A stretch of DNA of 64,000 nt. Origin: Anaerohalosphaeraceae bacterium (lineage in GTDB: Bacteria; Planctomycetota; Phycisphaerae; Sedimentisphaerales; UBA12454). Below the pieces are notes generated by a model, which searched no databases, was not told the DNA's origin, and worked only from the letters and a program-made list of their open reading frames with translations. How positions within the stretch are numbered: the first letter of the stretch is position 1; every line of letters begins with the position of its first letter. Where the stretch lies: assembly GCA_021108375.1 (NCBI GenBank), contig JAIORA010000016.1, forward strand, positions 1 to 64,000, read 5' to 3'. Position numbers and translations under genes: made by a program. Shown one piece after another: positions 48,199-57,213 of this stretch.

Positions 48199-48942
48199 TT
48201 AATCAATAGCGAAAATTATTTGCCCACTGTCCTTATCGAATTGCGCAACCTCTAATTTTTCTCCGGGCATAACAGGCGGTATTATTGTCAGGCTTTGCGT
48301 TTCGACCGTCTGAGTGGATTCGTTTCCAAATTCGTCGCGCAGCTTTATTCCAAATTTATATCTTCCTGCCGATAATTGTTTGCTTTGCCATCTAACGGTC
48401 AGTCCCTCAAATCCGAACCCTCCTTCTCCAAACAAGGCTTTCCCAAAACCTGCTGCCGCTGATGAATCTCTGCCGAAATCGCTCTCACCAAATTTGCTCA
48501 GCCCGAATCCTCCTTTTTCCTGCGACCCCTGCCAAATTCTGATATCGTTTTCATTGAGCCTGTTCTGATAATCCACATTTCCGCTTTGATTGTCATAAAA
48601 GAAGTCTGTTTTTGCTCCAACAGGCAGGAACTGTTCTTTGGTGAATATCAGCTCTGCTCTTGCCTGTTTTTCTGCTGCCGGCTTTAAACTTTGCTCGGCA
48701 TCTCCCGCTTCGATAGCAAAAACCTCTATTGTTGATGCGCTCTGCTCCGAAAAAGGCACGTTTACAAGTAGCTGTCTCTGGCTCGCTTCCTCTGTAACCC
48801 CGACAAATTTACCGTTGACATAAACCTGATGCCTCTTGCCTGCATAGGTTGATTGCCAGCTAACCATAACCGCCGAGCCATAACAGGGCTGAGCTTTTAC
48901 TTTTGAGATACCGTCATTTAGCAGAATCATTTTTTCATCCAA
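48199..48942 (-). CDS. Hypothetical cassette protein, Ig/FN3-like segments
   Basis: AVMVSWQSTYAGKRHQVYVNGKFVGVTE...GLTVRWQSKQLSAGRYKFGIKLRDEFGNES. Confidence 0.5.
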   Translation of the reverse strand: MDEKMILLNDGISKVKAQPCYGSAVMVSWQSTYAGKRHQVYVNGKFVGVTEEASQRQLLVNVPFSEQSASTIEVFAIEAGDAEQSLKPAAEKQARAELIFTKEQFLPVGAKTDFFYDNQSGNVDYQNRLNENDIRIWQGSQEKGGFGLSKFGESDFGRDSSAAAGFGKALFGEGGFGFEGLTVRWQSKQLSAGRYKFGIKLRDEFGNESTQTVETQSLTIIPPVMPGEKLEVAQFDKDSGQIIFAID

Positions 48943-49306
48943 ACTGTGTGTATATAATTTTATATTCGCATCTCACCGCCGAGCCGGAAAGACTCAATGG
49001 TTCTGTCTCAAAGGAATCAATCCTTACATTTTCGAACACCTGCCCATCGCAGTCGGTAAGCATTCTGTTTTGGCCGTCAAACATTGCTGTAACAGCGGCG
49101 ATGTTTTCACACATTTTAGTTTTGCTCGCCTCAATCATCACACCTGTTTGCGCGATAGTTCTTTTCCTCAGTCCACCATCTATGCTTACCACTCCGTCAA
49201 ACCCACAGCTGGCATTTTCGATAAAATCTCTCTGCCAGCTTGCGATTTTGATTTCAACAGGGCTGTCAAAATAAGCCGAATCATCTAAATTAGTTTTCAT
49301 TTTCAA
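48935..49306 (-). CDS. Hypothetical cassette protein
   Basis: 8-bp overlap with downstream gene; co-oriented. Confidence 0.5.
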   Translation of the reverse strand: MKMKTNLDDSAYFDSPVEIKIASWQRDFIENASCGFDGVVSIDGGLRKRTIAQTGVMIEASKTKMCENIAAVTAMFDGQNRMLTDCDGQVFENVRIDSFETEPLSLSGSAVRCEYKIIYTQFG

Positions 49307-49968
49307 TCTCTCTTTAACCTGGCACTGGCGCCGCTGTAAGTTATATCGCTTATCCCGTCAGAGCCGCAATCTATACTCACTTTGGCCCTCTGGCGTGCTT
49401 TTTCGAAGAGCTGCTGGTAGTGTTTATGCTTTGCCCACAAATTTTCTTTATCTCGTCCCGCGTCCCACGCCAGCATCATAAAGGCAATAGCCAGCGTTCC
49501 ATAAACCGAACATTGTTTAAGCGTTTCCGGTTCAATGATATTTTCTGCGTCAAAACCACTTTCCATCGAGCCTGGCTTCAACTCAAATCGCTGAGTAAGC
49601 TCAAAAAGTATCTCGTTACTTTGTGGCAGATATGTGCAGATGTAGTAATTTATATTTTCTGCCTGTGTTGGCGCAATTGGTGTCTGTTCAGTGTCGGCCC
49701 TCAAAACAGAAACGGTAAGAGTCATTTCAGAATCAACCGAAACTATTTCAAACGCCCCATCTAATGCGCCGTCGGTACTTTGCAGGTAGATAACCATTCC
49801 TGCTGATACATAATCGTTGTTGAAATCAGCCTGGCTTATCGTAAATTCTGTACCGTTTATTTCCCCGCCGTTGCCCTTGGTTACAACCTGGCTCCTCAGG
49901 TGCAATTCGCCAAACAGGCTCGGCTCATATTTTAAAATATCAATGTCTTTTGAAAAACTCAGCATCAT
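49303..49968 (-). CDS. Putative head-tail connector-region protein
   Basis: Position directly downstream of major capsid gene; 4-bp overlap with next gene. Confidence 0.45.
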   Translation of the reverse strand: MMLSFSKDIDILKYEPSLFGELHLRSQVVTKGNGGEINGTEFTISQADFNNDYVSAGMVIYLQSTDGALDGAFEIVSVDSEMTLTVSVLRADTEQTPIAPTQAENINYYICTYLPQSNEILFELTQRFELKPGSMESGFDAENIIEPETLKQCSVYGTLAIAFMMLAWDAGRDKENLWAKHKHYQQLFEKARQRAKVSIDCGSDGISDITYSGASARLKRD

Positions 49969-50076
49969 TTTTTCCTTTATATAAAAGGGTACCTCACCGG
50001 GCCGAGCAGTCTAATATTTATTGACTCAAATTTTTTTAGATACTCGTTACCCGGCGTTGGTACTCAGTGGAGGTTT

Positions 50077-51231
50077 TTAACTTGTTGCAAGCCCTCTTAT
50101 AATTCCGTGGCCCGCCTCATTTTTCAGTTCAACAGTGTACTCGCCGATAATCTGGCCGCTCTCATAATCACCAGAGCTTGCCAGCGGTTTGAAGTGAAAA
50201 CTTCTTCCTGCCAGTGGCATAATGCCGATTCTCGAAGAGTCCAACAGCATCGCCGCATCGCTCGGCATCCATCTGCTGGTAATAATTCTGCAAACGCCGA
50301 AATCGCTTTCGTAGATGCTAACCATATCGGTATAGGTCTTGTCCGTCGCTCCGAAGCTTCTTGCTGCGCTGAGGAACGAGTTAATCTTCCGTTTCTGATA
50401 TCCGCCGACAACGATGGTATCAACATTGCCGCTGCTGTTTTCCCAAATTTTCCTTAGCACGTAATTAATCTTCTCTTCGTCCAGTTCCGTCCCGGAAGGC
50501 AATCCCGAATCACCGGTGTTGTAGGCGTTTGTTGCAAGGTGCTGAATAATACCTTTCATTGTTCTGCGAACAGAGCCAGAGCCTTGCGGATTTGCTGATG
50601 GCAAGCCGCCGTTAATGACCGTGTTCTCAAGGTCGCGAATCAGCTCTCTAAGCCGTTCCTGTTTTTGGTAGTCCATTTCATCAGCAAGCCCGATATGTCC
50701 AGCGGCGATATTTGTTCCGCTCACTTCCACCCCTGAGGTGAATATCTGCGTGTAGTTGCCTTTTCTTAATCGGTTTGTAAATCGTGATGCTGGCTTGTCT
50801 CCGCCCTCGAGCGCAGCGTTGCCGAGAATATTGATTGCCTGTCCATCACTGATGTCCTCAGCCGTCGTACCAGCATATTCTCTGACGACGGTCAGCGTGT
50901 CTGTATTGATGTCTGTTACGAGCATTAGTTCTGCCGAGCCTTCGATTTGAATCTGGTCTCCGACTCTGAACCTGTCCCCGTTTGCGACATCAAAACTTGT
51001 TTCGGTTAACGGATTTGAGATACTGCTGTCATCGATAGAATCTTTATTTGGAACGAGCGAATCTTCCAGCCATTCGTGATATGTACTCTTTGCCTCTCTC
51101 AGTGGATCGCCCATCGCATCCAGTAACGGAGTTTCGTAAGGCGATATAATCCCTATCAAGTCCGACACATCCTCAGCGATTTCACTTAGCGTTCCACCTG
51201 CCGAGTAGGTAGCTTTTCCTGTAAATGCCAT
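50077..51231 (-). CDS. Phage major capsid protein, DUF5309/SU10-like family
   Basis: GGTLSEIAEDVSDLIGIISPYETPLLDAMGDPLREAKSTYHEWLEDSL...GEYTVELKNEAGHGIIRGLATS. Confidence 0.82.
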   Translation of the reverse strand: MAFTGKATYSAGGTLSEIAEDVSDLIGIISPYETPLLDAMGDPLREAKSTYHEWLEDSLVPNKDSIDDSSISNPLTETSFDVANGDRFRVGDQIQIEGSAELMLVTDINTDTLTVVREYAGTTAEDISDGQAINILGNAALEGGDKPASRFTNRLRKGNYTQIFTSGVEVSGTNIAAGHIGLADEMDYQKQERLRELIRDLENTVINGGLPSANPQGSGSVRRTMKGIIQHLATNAYNTGDSGLPSGTELDEEKINYVLRKIWENSSGNVDTIVVGGYQKRKINSFLSAARSFGATDKTYTDMVSIYESDFGVCRIITSRWMPSDAAMLLDSSRIGIMPLAGRSFHFKPLASSGDYESGQIIGEYTVELKNEAGHGIIRGLATS

Positions 51232-51377
51232 TTTATGTCCTTTCTAATATGTTGTTTCTTTTTTGTCTTACCTGCCTAAAGGCAGTTCATATTTCTTTGT
51301 GCAATTATTGTTGATTGCGATTTTTATCAGCGCCCAACGGAAGCGTCGAATAGTTTGAAGCATTCAAATCGCACTAT

Positions 51378-51911
51378 TTATCTGCCTAAAGGCAGCCTTC
51401 TGGCTTTCAGGTACTCCTGAAGAGCCGCTCTTGACCCGCTTGCGGCAGCTCTTTTTGCTGCCCGTTCAAGAGCTGCCGACCCTGTCGGCAATTTTTCCTT
51501 CGCTCCGCCTGTCCTGGCAGGAGCTGCGAAATCTTTGACGTTGTTAGCACCGAAGAGATAGCTTTTTTCTCTTTTCATTTGCGCCACAACGTCCGTTATT
51601 TCCATACCATCATTTTTTTCCAGCTTCGCTTTTCCGACAAGCACTGCTGTTTCAATGTCAGCTGCGCCCTCTGTTGCAAGAGCCTTAACAAGCTCTTCCC
51701 TGCAACGGCTTTCTTTTAGCTCTGTGTTTAGACTTTCAAGCTCTTGTTTACTTTGCGACAGTTCCTGAGCTGTCAGCTGATATTTTTGTTCAGCACTTTG
51801 CGCTCTTTTCCGATAGCGTATAGCTTCGTTCACGGATACCAATTTTTCGCTTTGCTGGTCTTGTTCTTCTGAACTTTCAATGTTTTCCTGGTCAACTTGA
51901 CTCATTACCAA
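51378..51911 (-). CDS. Putative phage scaffolding protein
   Basis: Charged coiled-coil-like sequence (VNEAIRYRKRAQSAEQKYQLTAQELSQSKQELESLNTEL) directly upstream of MCP. Confidence 0.55.
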   Translation of the reverse strand: MVMSQVDQENIESSEEQDQQSEKLVSVNEAIRYRKRAQSAEQKYQLTAQELSQSKQELESLNTELKESRCREELVKALATEGAADIETAVLVGKAKLEKNDGMEITDVVAQMKREKSYLFGANNVKDFAAPARTGGAKEKLPTGSAALERAAKRAAASGSRAALQEYLKARRLPLGR

Positions 51912-51937
51912 AACCTTTCTTATACTAATTTTGTCGT

Positions 51938-51964
51938 TTAGCCCCCTGCATTGCAGGGGGTTTC
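51938..51964 (+). repeat. REP-like hairpin TTTAGCCCCCTGCATTGCAGGGGGTTT
   Basis: Perfect palindromic stem with family flanks. Confidence 0.75.
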
Positions 51965-51965
51965 A

Positions 51966-51996
51966 GTTAGCCCCAGAATTACAATTCGGGGGTTCA
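51966..51996 (+). repeat. REP-like hairpin GTTAGCCCCAGAATTACAATTCGGGGGTTC
   Basis: Stem GAATT/AATTC in family flanks. Confidence 0.75.
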
Positions 51997-52036
51997 CTTG
52001 TCATTGCGAGGCCGTAAGGCCGCGGCAATCTCTTTT

Positions 52037-52155
52037 TTTAGCCCGCAGAGCCTGCCCTGAGCGAAGTCGAATGGGTCTTGCCCTGCGGCTATCTGCATAA
52101 TTTTCCATCCTGTTCCCATCGCCAGTAGCCGAGCAGCGGAAGCTGCCGGATAAAG
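52037..52155 (+). repeat. Long dispersed repeat (TTTAGCCCGCAG...CCGGATAAA)
   Basis: Matches 61213-61330 along its length and 62791-62850 in part, same orientation. Confidence 0.8.
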
Positions 52156-52157
52156 TT

Positions 52158-52186
52158 GTTGTCATACCCGCGAAAGCGGGTATCCA
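52158..52186 (-). repeat. Dispersed hairpin repeat (inverted copy)
   Basis: TGTCATACCCGCGAAAGCGGGTATCCA. Confidence 0.8.
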
Positions 52187-52389
52187 TTTTTTAAAATAAA
52201 ATCTCCATCCCGATTTATCGGGATTCCTCAACTCAAAACTACTCTTTGCCGAAGCAATCTCGTTTTTGTTTTTTATATGTCCCTCCGTATATAAGGAAAA
52301 ATGTGCGCAAACTGCTACCGATTTGGCCAAAAAAATTTTCTGATTTGCTATAAGTCTTTATTGTTAAAGGCCGATTTTTTTTGATTTTT

Positions 52390-52423
52390 GCAGAACGCGC
52401 AAATTTTTTTTTGCGCATTCTGC
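52390..52423. promoter_or_regulatory. 14-bp inverted repeat upstream of phage cassette
   Basis: GCAGAACGCGCAAA-TTTTTT-TTTGCGCATTCTGC, 13/14 paired. Confidence 0.6.
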
Positions 52424-52542
52424 AACAGGTCTGGACATATACAGTCTGGATTGGTGTTTTTTATTTATTGCCTTGCCAAAAATGAGCGGTATAATGAACA
52501 CCGCAGTTTGATTTCTACAGATTTTACATATTTGATAAGGAA

Positions 52543-53010
52543 ATGAATACTATGAGTGATACTGATTCTATCGAGGCCATTCTGGATTTTGCCATTTCAG
52601 GCGAAATAGAAGCACAAAAATTCTATAAAGACCTTGCCGCAAAGATGGACAATCCAACGATGAAGCAGGCTTTTCTGGATTTCGCTGTCGAAGAGGCGGG
52701 CCATCAAAAAAAACTCGAAAATTTAAAGGTTGGCAAAAAAGTTAAAATGAGTCCTTCGGAAAATGTCCCCGATTTAAAGATTTCCGATTACCTCGTTGCG
52801 GTTGAGCCGACCGCTGATATGGATTATCAGTCAGCATTGATTCTTGCGATGAAAAAAGAGAAGAAGGCTTTCCAGCTTTACACTAACCTTGCCCACCTTA
52901 TGCTCGAAGAACCTGTTCGCCAGATGCTGCTTTCTCTTGCTCAGGAGGAGGCAAAGCACAAGTTGCATTTCGAGCTTGAGTACGATGAGATTATATTCAA
53001 AGAAGACTAA
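52543..53010 (+). CDS. Ferritin-like/rubrerythrin-type diiron protein
   Basis: ISGEIEAQKFYKDLAAKMDNPTMKQAFLDFAVEEAGHQKKLE...LAQEEAKHKLHFELEYD. Confidence 0.88.
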   Translation: MNTMSDTDSIEAILDFAISGEIEAQKFYKDLAAKMDNPTMKQAFLDFAVEEAGHQKKLENLKVGKKVKMSPSENVPDLKISDYLVAVEPTADMDYQSALILAMKKEKKAFQLYTNLAHLMLEEPVRQMLLSLAQEEAKHKLHFELEYDEIIFKED

Positions 53011-53495
53011 CTGGCAATATCTTTAATAAAACCTTGTAGCTGGAGCAGTTCGCCGTCTTCATCGAAAACGCCCGTACCCTGTTCCCACACCCATTTTATA
53101 TCGCCTTTGGCAGTTTTTATTCGGTAGAGCAATTTATATTTTTCTCTTTTTGCGATAGCGACCTGCACAAGTTGCCAGATATGTTTTCGGTCATCTTCGT
53201 AGATGATGTCGTTATAACTCACCCTGTGATTATCTATAAAATCTTCCGGTTGATACCCCGTAAGTTCATAGCAGCCCTTACTGACAAATTTCATTGTACA
53301 TTGCCTGTCATTGTTGCACGAATAACCCATCCCGGGCAGATTTTCAATCATTGTAAAAAGTTTATCGTTTGTCTGGCGGAGTTCTGTCTCGATTTCGATA
53401 TGATGTCTGTTTTCTTGTTTTAGTTGAACCAACTCCTGCTTGAGCTCCTCCAACTCTTCAAGCAACGGCAGCTCGATTCTATCGTTCACGGACAT
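53007..53495 (-). CDS. PAS domain protein
   Basis: MIENLPGMGYSCNNDRQCTMKFVSKGCYELTGYQPEDF...TAKGDIKWVWEQGTGVFDEDGE. Confidence 0.88.
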   Translation of the reverse strand: MSVNDRIELPLLEELEELKQELVQLKQENRHHIEIETELRQTNDKLFTMIENLPGMGYSCNNDRQCTMKFVSKGCYELTGYQPEDFIDNHRVSYNDIIYEDDRKHIWQLVQVAIAKREKYKLLYRIKTAKGDIKWVWEQGTGVFDEDGELLQLQGFIKDIAS

Positions 53496-53614
53496 ATCGT
53501 TCTCCTCTATACATCTGCCCTTTACTTATCCTATCTATACGTTGTGGGTATAGAAATGTTTGTGCATTTATTTTTTATTGACTTAACCACCTGTTTTTGT
53601 TAGAGTTACGAACT

Positions 53615-54529
53615 ATGAATTTTCCTAAGACAGTTGTCTATTTCAGACTTTTAAGGCCTCCTTTCTTCACCGCCAGTATTGTGCCGATATTCGTCGGCAC
53701 CGCTGTCGCCTATTCTGTTGCGCAAACTTTCGCTCCGTTGCTTTTTGTACTGGCTCTTTTTTCGATGACTGCCTTCCAGGCCGGTGCCAATATAGTCAAC
53801 GACTACTTCGACCATCTTTCCGGCAACGACTGGCTCAACGAAAACCCCACACCTTTCAGTGGCGGCAGCAGGGTAATCCAGCAGACACTGCTCACACCAT
53901 CTAAGGTTCTCTGGTATGCGGCATTTATTTTTACCCTCGCCATTTCCGCAGGCTTTGCAATAGCGTTCATAACGAGGAGCCTCTTCGTTATTCTGCTTGG
54001 ACTCGTCGGTTTTTTAGGCGGATATTTTTATACCGCAAAACCGCTCAAACTTGGCTATCGAACTTTCGGCGAAATCACCATCGTTTTACTGTTCGGCATA
54101 TTACCAGTCTATGGCTCTTATTATATTCAGACGGGCAATTTGGATTTTGTTCCATTGCTTCCGGGTGTTATAATTGCCCTGTTGATATTCCAGATAATAT
54201 TGGCAAACGAATTTCCGGATTACAATGCTGATAAGGCGGCCGACAAAAAAACCATTGTAGTAACTTTCGGCATCAAAAAAGCGGCCTATATTTATCGGGC
54301 AATACTGCTCCTGATAAATACTTCCGTTTTGGCTTATCTCGCTCTGGCTCAAAACAAGTTTACCGCAGCGATAACTTTTGTGTTATCACTTGTGCTGACA
54401 GGGTTTTGTTACAGGCATACCGACCCCGAAAAGCTCCGCCAAAAGGGCGTATTTGCCCTCAGCAGGCTGACGGTACTGCTGCATTTGCTTGTCGGTCTTT
54501 CGCTGGCAGTTGCTTTGCTTGTCTCATAA
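53615..54529 (+). CDS. UbiA/MenA-family prenyltransferase
   Basis: GANIVNDYFDHLSGNDWLNENPTPFSGGSRVI...ANEFPDYNADKAADKKTIVVTFG. Confidence 0.9.
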   Translation: MNFPKTVVYFRLLRPPFFTASIVPIFVGTAVAYSVAQTFAPLLFVLALFSMTAFQAGANIVNDYFDHLSGNDWLNENPTPFSGGSRVIQQTLLTPSKVLWYAAFIFTLAISAGFAIAFITRSLFVILLGLVGFLGGYFYTAKPLKLGYRTFGEITIVLLFGILPVYGSYYIQTGNLDFVPLLPGVIIALLIFQIILANEFPDYNADKAADKKTIVVTFGIKKAAYIYRAILLLINTSVLAYLALAQNKFTAAITFVLSLVLTGFCYRHTDPEKLRQKGVFALSRLTVLLHLLVGLSLAVALLVS

Positions 54530-55324
54530 TCTTGCTGAGATGTTTGTTTGGTAGTCGTCTATTCCGATTTTACCGGTGGCTTTATATTTGGTATAGCCTT
54601 TGTTGTAGATGTCTTCTCGTATGTACTCAATCCTGTTTTCGGGATTTGGGTGCGTCGATAAAAACTCAAACGTTCTTCCGCCGGGCTGACGATTAAGAAT
54701 TTCCATTGTCTCCACCATCCCGTTTGGACTGTACCCTGCCCTCACGAGATAATCCAGCCCGATTTTATCCGCCTGCCTTTCGTGGCTCCTGCTGTACCTC
54801 ATTGATTCGAGATTCCTTACGAATCCCACCGCATAGGAGATGGTTTTTGATTCAGGACTTAACACGCTGAGTCCTGCCCCGATAAGCATTTCTTTGCTCA
54901 TCGTAACCGCTGAATGCCTTGCTGTTACGTGTGCCGTTTCGTGTGCCAGTATTGCCGCCAGTTGCGATTCGTTCTGCAATTGTCCAAGCATTCCGGTTGT
55001 TATATATATATACCCGCCCGGCAGAGCAAAGGCATTAACCGAATCGTCTTTGATTGCTTTATAGATGAACCCTTCGCTTGGCGTATGGCAGACAGCGGCT
55101 ATTTTTTGTCCGATGTCGTCGATATAGTTTTGGATTTGTGGGTCGCTGACGCTTTGTCCGAGTTCTTTTTCTACCTGTCTTGCGTATTGAGCACCCATTT
55201 CTTTCTGTTGGCCGGGGCTGAACAGGTTGAATTCATCTTCGCCGGTTACGGGGTTAACCTGACATCCGCTGGCGAATAGTCCCAGCAGACAAACGCTTAT
55301 TATTATCGCTATCGTTTTTTTCAT
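54524..55324 (-). CDS. M48-family metallopeptidase (lipoprotein-like signal)
   Basis: LAAILAHETAHVTARHSAVTMSKE...SRSHERQADKIGLDYLVRAGYSP; N-terminal LLGLFASGCQ. Confidence 0.93.
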   Translation of the reverse strand: MKKTIAIIISVCLLGLFASGCQVNPVTGEDEFNLFSPGQQKEMGAQYARQVEKELGQSVSDPQIQNYIDDIGQKIAAVCHTPSEGFIYKAIKDDSVNAFALPGGYIYITTGMLGQLQNESQLAAILAHETAHVTARHSAVTMSKEMLIGAGLSVLSPESKTISYAVGFVRNLESMRYSRSHERQADKIGLDYLVRAGYSPNGMVETMEILNRQPGGRTFEFLSTHPNPENRIEYIREDIYNKGYTKYKATGKIGIDDYQTNISARL

Positions 55325-55334
55325 AGCTATTTTC

Positions 55335-56405
55335 CTAACTTAAAAATCCATCCGCAGTACTATACTCTTTTAATTCTATTAAATCATAATCAGGTTTTTG
55401 GTTGAACAAACCCTCTTCTATTGCTCCGAGTTTAGCTTTTGCCGCTTCTATTGCATGCTGAGATTGGTCAATTCCAATCCACTTTCTATCATTTACTTGG
55501 GAAGATTTTAATGTTGTTCCAGAACCGCAAAAACAATCTAATACTATACTCCCTGAATTTGAGGAAGTGCGTATTATTAAGTCTAAAATGCTACGATTTT
55601 TTTCCGTTGGATAGTTTGGGTACTGAGGGTCTTTGTACTCCCAGATGTCCTGCACTCTTTTTCCATCTCTGTCGTCTGCGAAGATAATTTTTCTTGGATT
55701 TCCATTTGATGACCACTCAATTATTCCATCTTTGTCCCATTGCTCAAGAGTTTCAACATTGGTTCTCCAGTGTCGCCCCTTTGGTGGTATCATTCCTCGG
55801 AACGGCTGATTGGATTTGCCATTTTTAGTTTCGCCAGGTGCGTGAATAGGTACAGTTGTATACCTTCTGCCTTGTTTATCTATTTTGGCAAACAATTTTT
55901 CGATGTCTTTCTCTGTGTATTTTTCTCTTGGCTCATTCCAAATGGGATTTGAGGATTTAGTGTAAAACAGTATGAGGTCTTTTATATTGCCGTAACCAAT
56001 ACGATTAAAATTTTTAGGGTTACACTTAATCCTTGTAATATCATTCCTGAAATTCTCAACGCCAAAGATTTCATCCATCATAACTTTGACATAGTGTCCA
56101 ACTTTATAATCAATATGCAAATAAATGGAACTTTTTTCAGACATCAGTTTTTTTATCAGGGTTAATCGTTCTCTTAGGAATTCAATAAATTCATTTCCCA
56201 TCAGTTTGTCTGAATATGCAATATCTCCATTTCTGGAGTTACTGATTGTCGAAGCCCTGCCATCTGTGATTGTGAAATTGCCTCCGGTTGCAAATGGAGG
56301 GTCAATATAGACTAAGTCTATTTTGTTCTCCAGGCCCCTGTTTTCCAAAAGATAATTAAGGCCTCTTAAATTTTCACTATTTATTAGCAAGTTTTTCATT
56401 TGCAA
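55335..56405 (-). CDS. DNA N4/N6 methyltransferase (restriction-modification type)
   Basis: KIDLVYIDPPFATGGNF; SGSIVLDCFCGSGTTLKSSQVNDRKWIGIDQSQHAIEAAK. Confidence 0.93.
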   Translation of the reverse strand: MQMKNLLINSENLRGLNYLLENRGLENKIDLVYIDPPFATGGNFTITDGRASTISNSRNGDIAYSDKLMGNEFIEFLRERLTLIKKLMSEKSSIYLHIDYKVGHYVKVMMDEIFGVENFRNDITRIKCNPKNFNRIGYGNIKDLILFYTKSSNPIWNEPREKYTEKDIEKLFAKIDKQGRRYTTVPIHAPGETKNGKSNQPFRGMIPPKGRHWRTNVETLEQWDKDGIIEWSSNGNPRKIIFADDRDGKRVQDIWEYKDPQYPNYPTEKNRSILDLIIRTSSNSGSIVLDCFCGSGTTLKSSQVNDRKWIGIDQSQHAIEAAKAKLGAIEEGLFNQKPDYDLIELKEYSTADGFLS

Positions 56406-56407
56406 CC

Positions 56408-57190
56408 TTATATCTGGTATAAAAAGTCTCGTAAAACCAATGCACTCATTATATTTAAGTCTTTATAGGTTTCAGTCGCTGATTTGTACATTTTGTTTTT
56501 TCCGTTAATGTAAAGCACTCCATCTAAAATAGCAATTTTAACAGCTTTCACTCCTCTTGTTTTCACGGTGCTTATTGCGTCATTAAATTGTGCGTTCTGG
56601 TGGCCCCCGAAGTCCGTAAGGAACTTGGCTTCCCCAATGACGTATTGGCCATTGAATCTTGCGACAAAATCAAGGCCTTTGTCGTGATTATATCCTAACT
56701 CTTTTTTGGCAAAATTCATCATAGCTACATCACTTGCGTCTAAGATAGCATCATTTTTGTCAGCTATAAATGCTTCTAAGCCAATAGGGTTTATTCCGAG
56801 GGTTTTCTTCTTTAGCCATTCCCGGAACATAGGGCCAATTTGACGGTTTGTTTCTTTTGGCTCGCTACACTTTCCGAATATCTTATCAATCCCCATCTCG
56901 TATAATCTGCCACAGATGCGGTTTATAGTTTTTGGGTTTCTATCGATAGCGGAGTTGTCCCGCCTTAAATATGCAATATAGCTGTCCTTTATAGGGAAGA
57001 GTTTTAGGGTTAGGAGTGTTTTTAATAATTCGACGTTGTCTTTGCGTTTGTAGGCTTTTTCGACGCTACCCCAATTTTCTTTATCGATATCTCTTATTCC
57101 ATCTGGAATAGTCGGATATACCTGAAAGAGGTCGTCGAGATATGACCTTTGGTTTGCATATTCAATGCTAAGTTTAGTCCAGTAGTTCAT
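56408..57190 (-). CDS. Type II restriction endonuclease, possibly Tsp45I-like
   Basis: Adjacent to MTase; GLDFVARFNGQYVIGEAKFLTDFGGHQNAQF fits D...ExK nuclease core. Confidence 0.75.
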   Translation of the reverse strand: MNYWTKLSIEYANQRSYLDDLFQVYPTIPDGIRDIDKENWGSVEKAYKRKDNVELLKTLLTLKLFPIKDSYIAYLRRDNSAIDRNPKTINRICGRLYEMGIDKIFGKCSEPKETNRQIGPMFREWLKKKTLGINPIGLEAFIADKNDAILDASDVAMMNFAKKELGYNHDKGLDFVARFNGQYVIGEAKFLTDFGGHQNAQFNDAISTVKTRGVKAVKIAILDGVLYINGKNKMYKSATETYKDLNIMSALVLRDFLYQI

Positions 57191-57213
57191 AATAGTTATC
57201 TGTCTAAAGGTGG

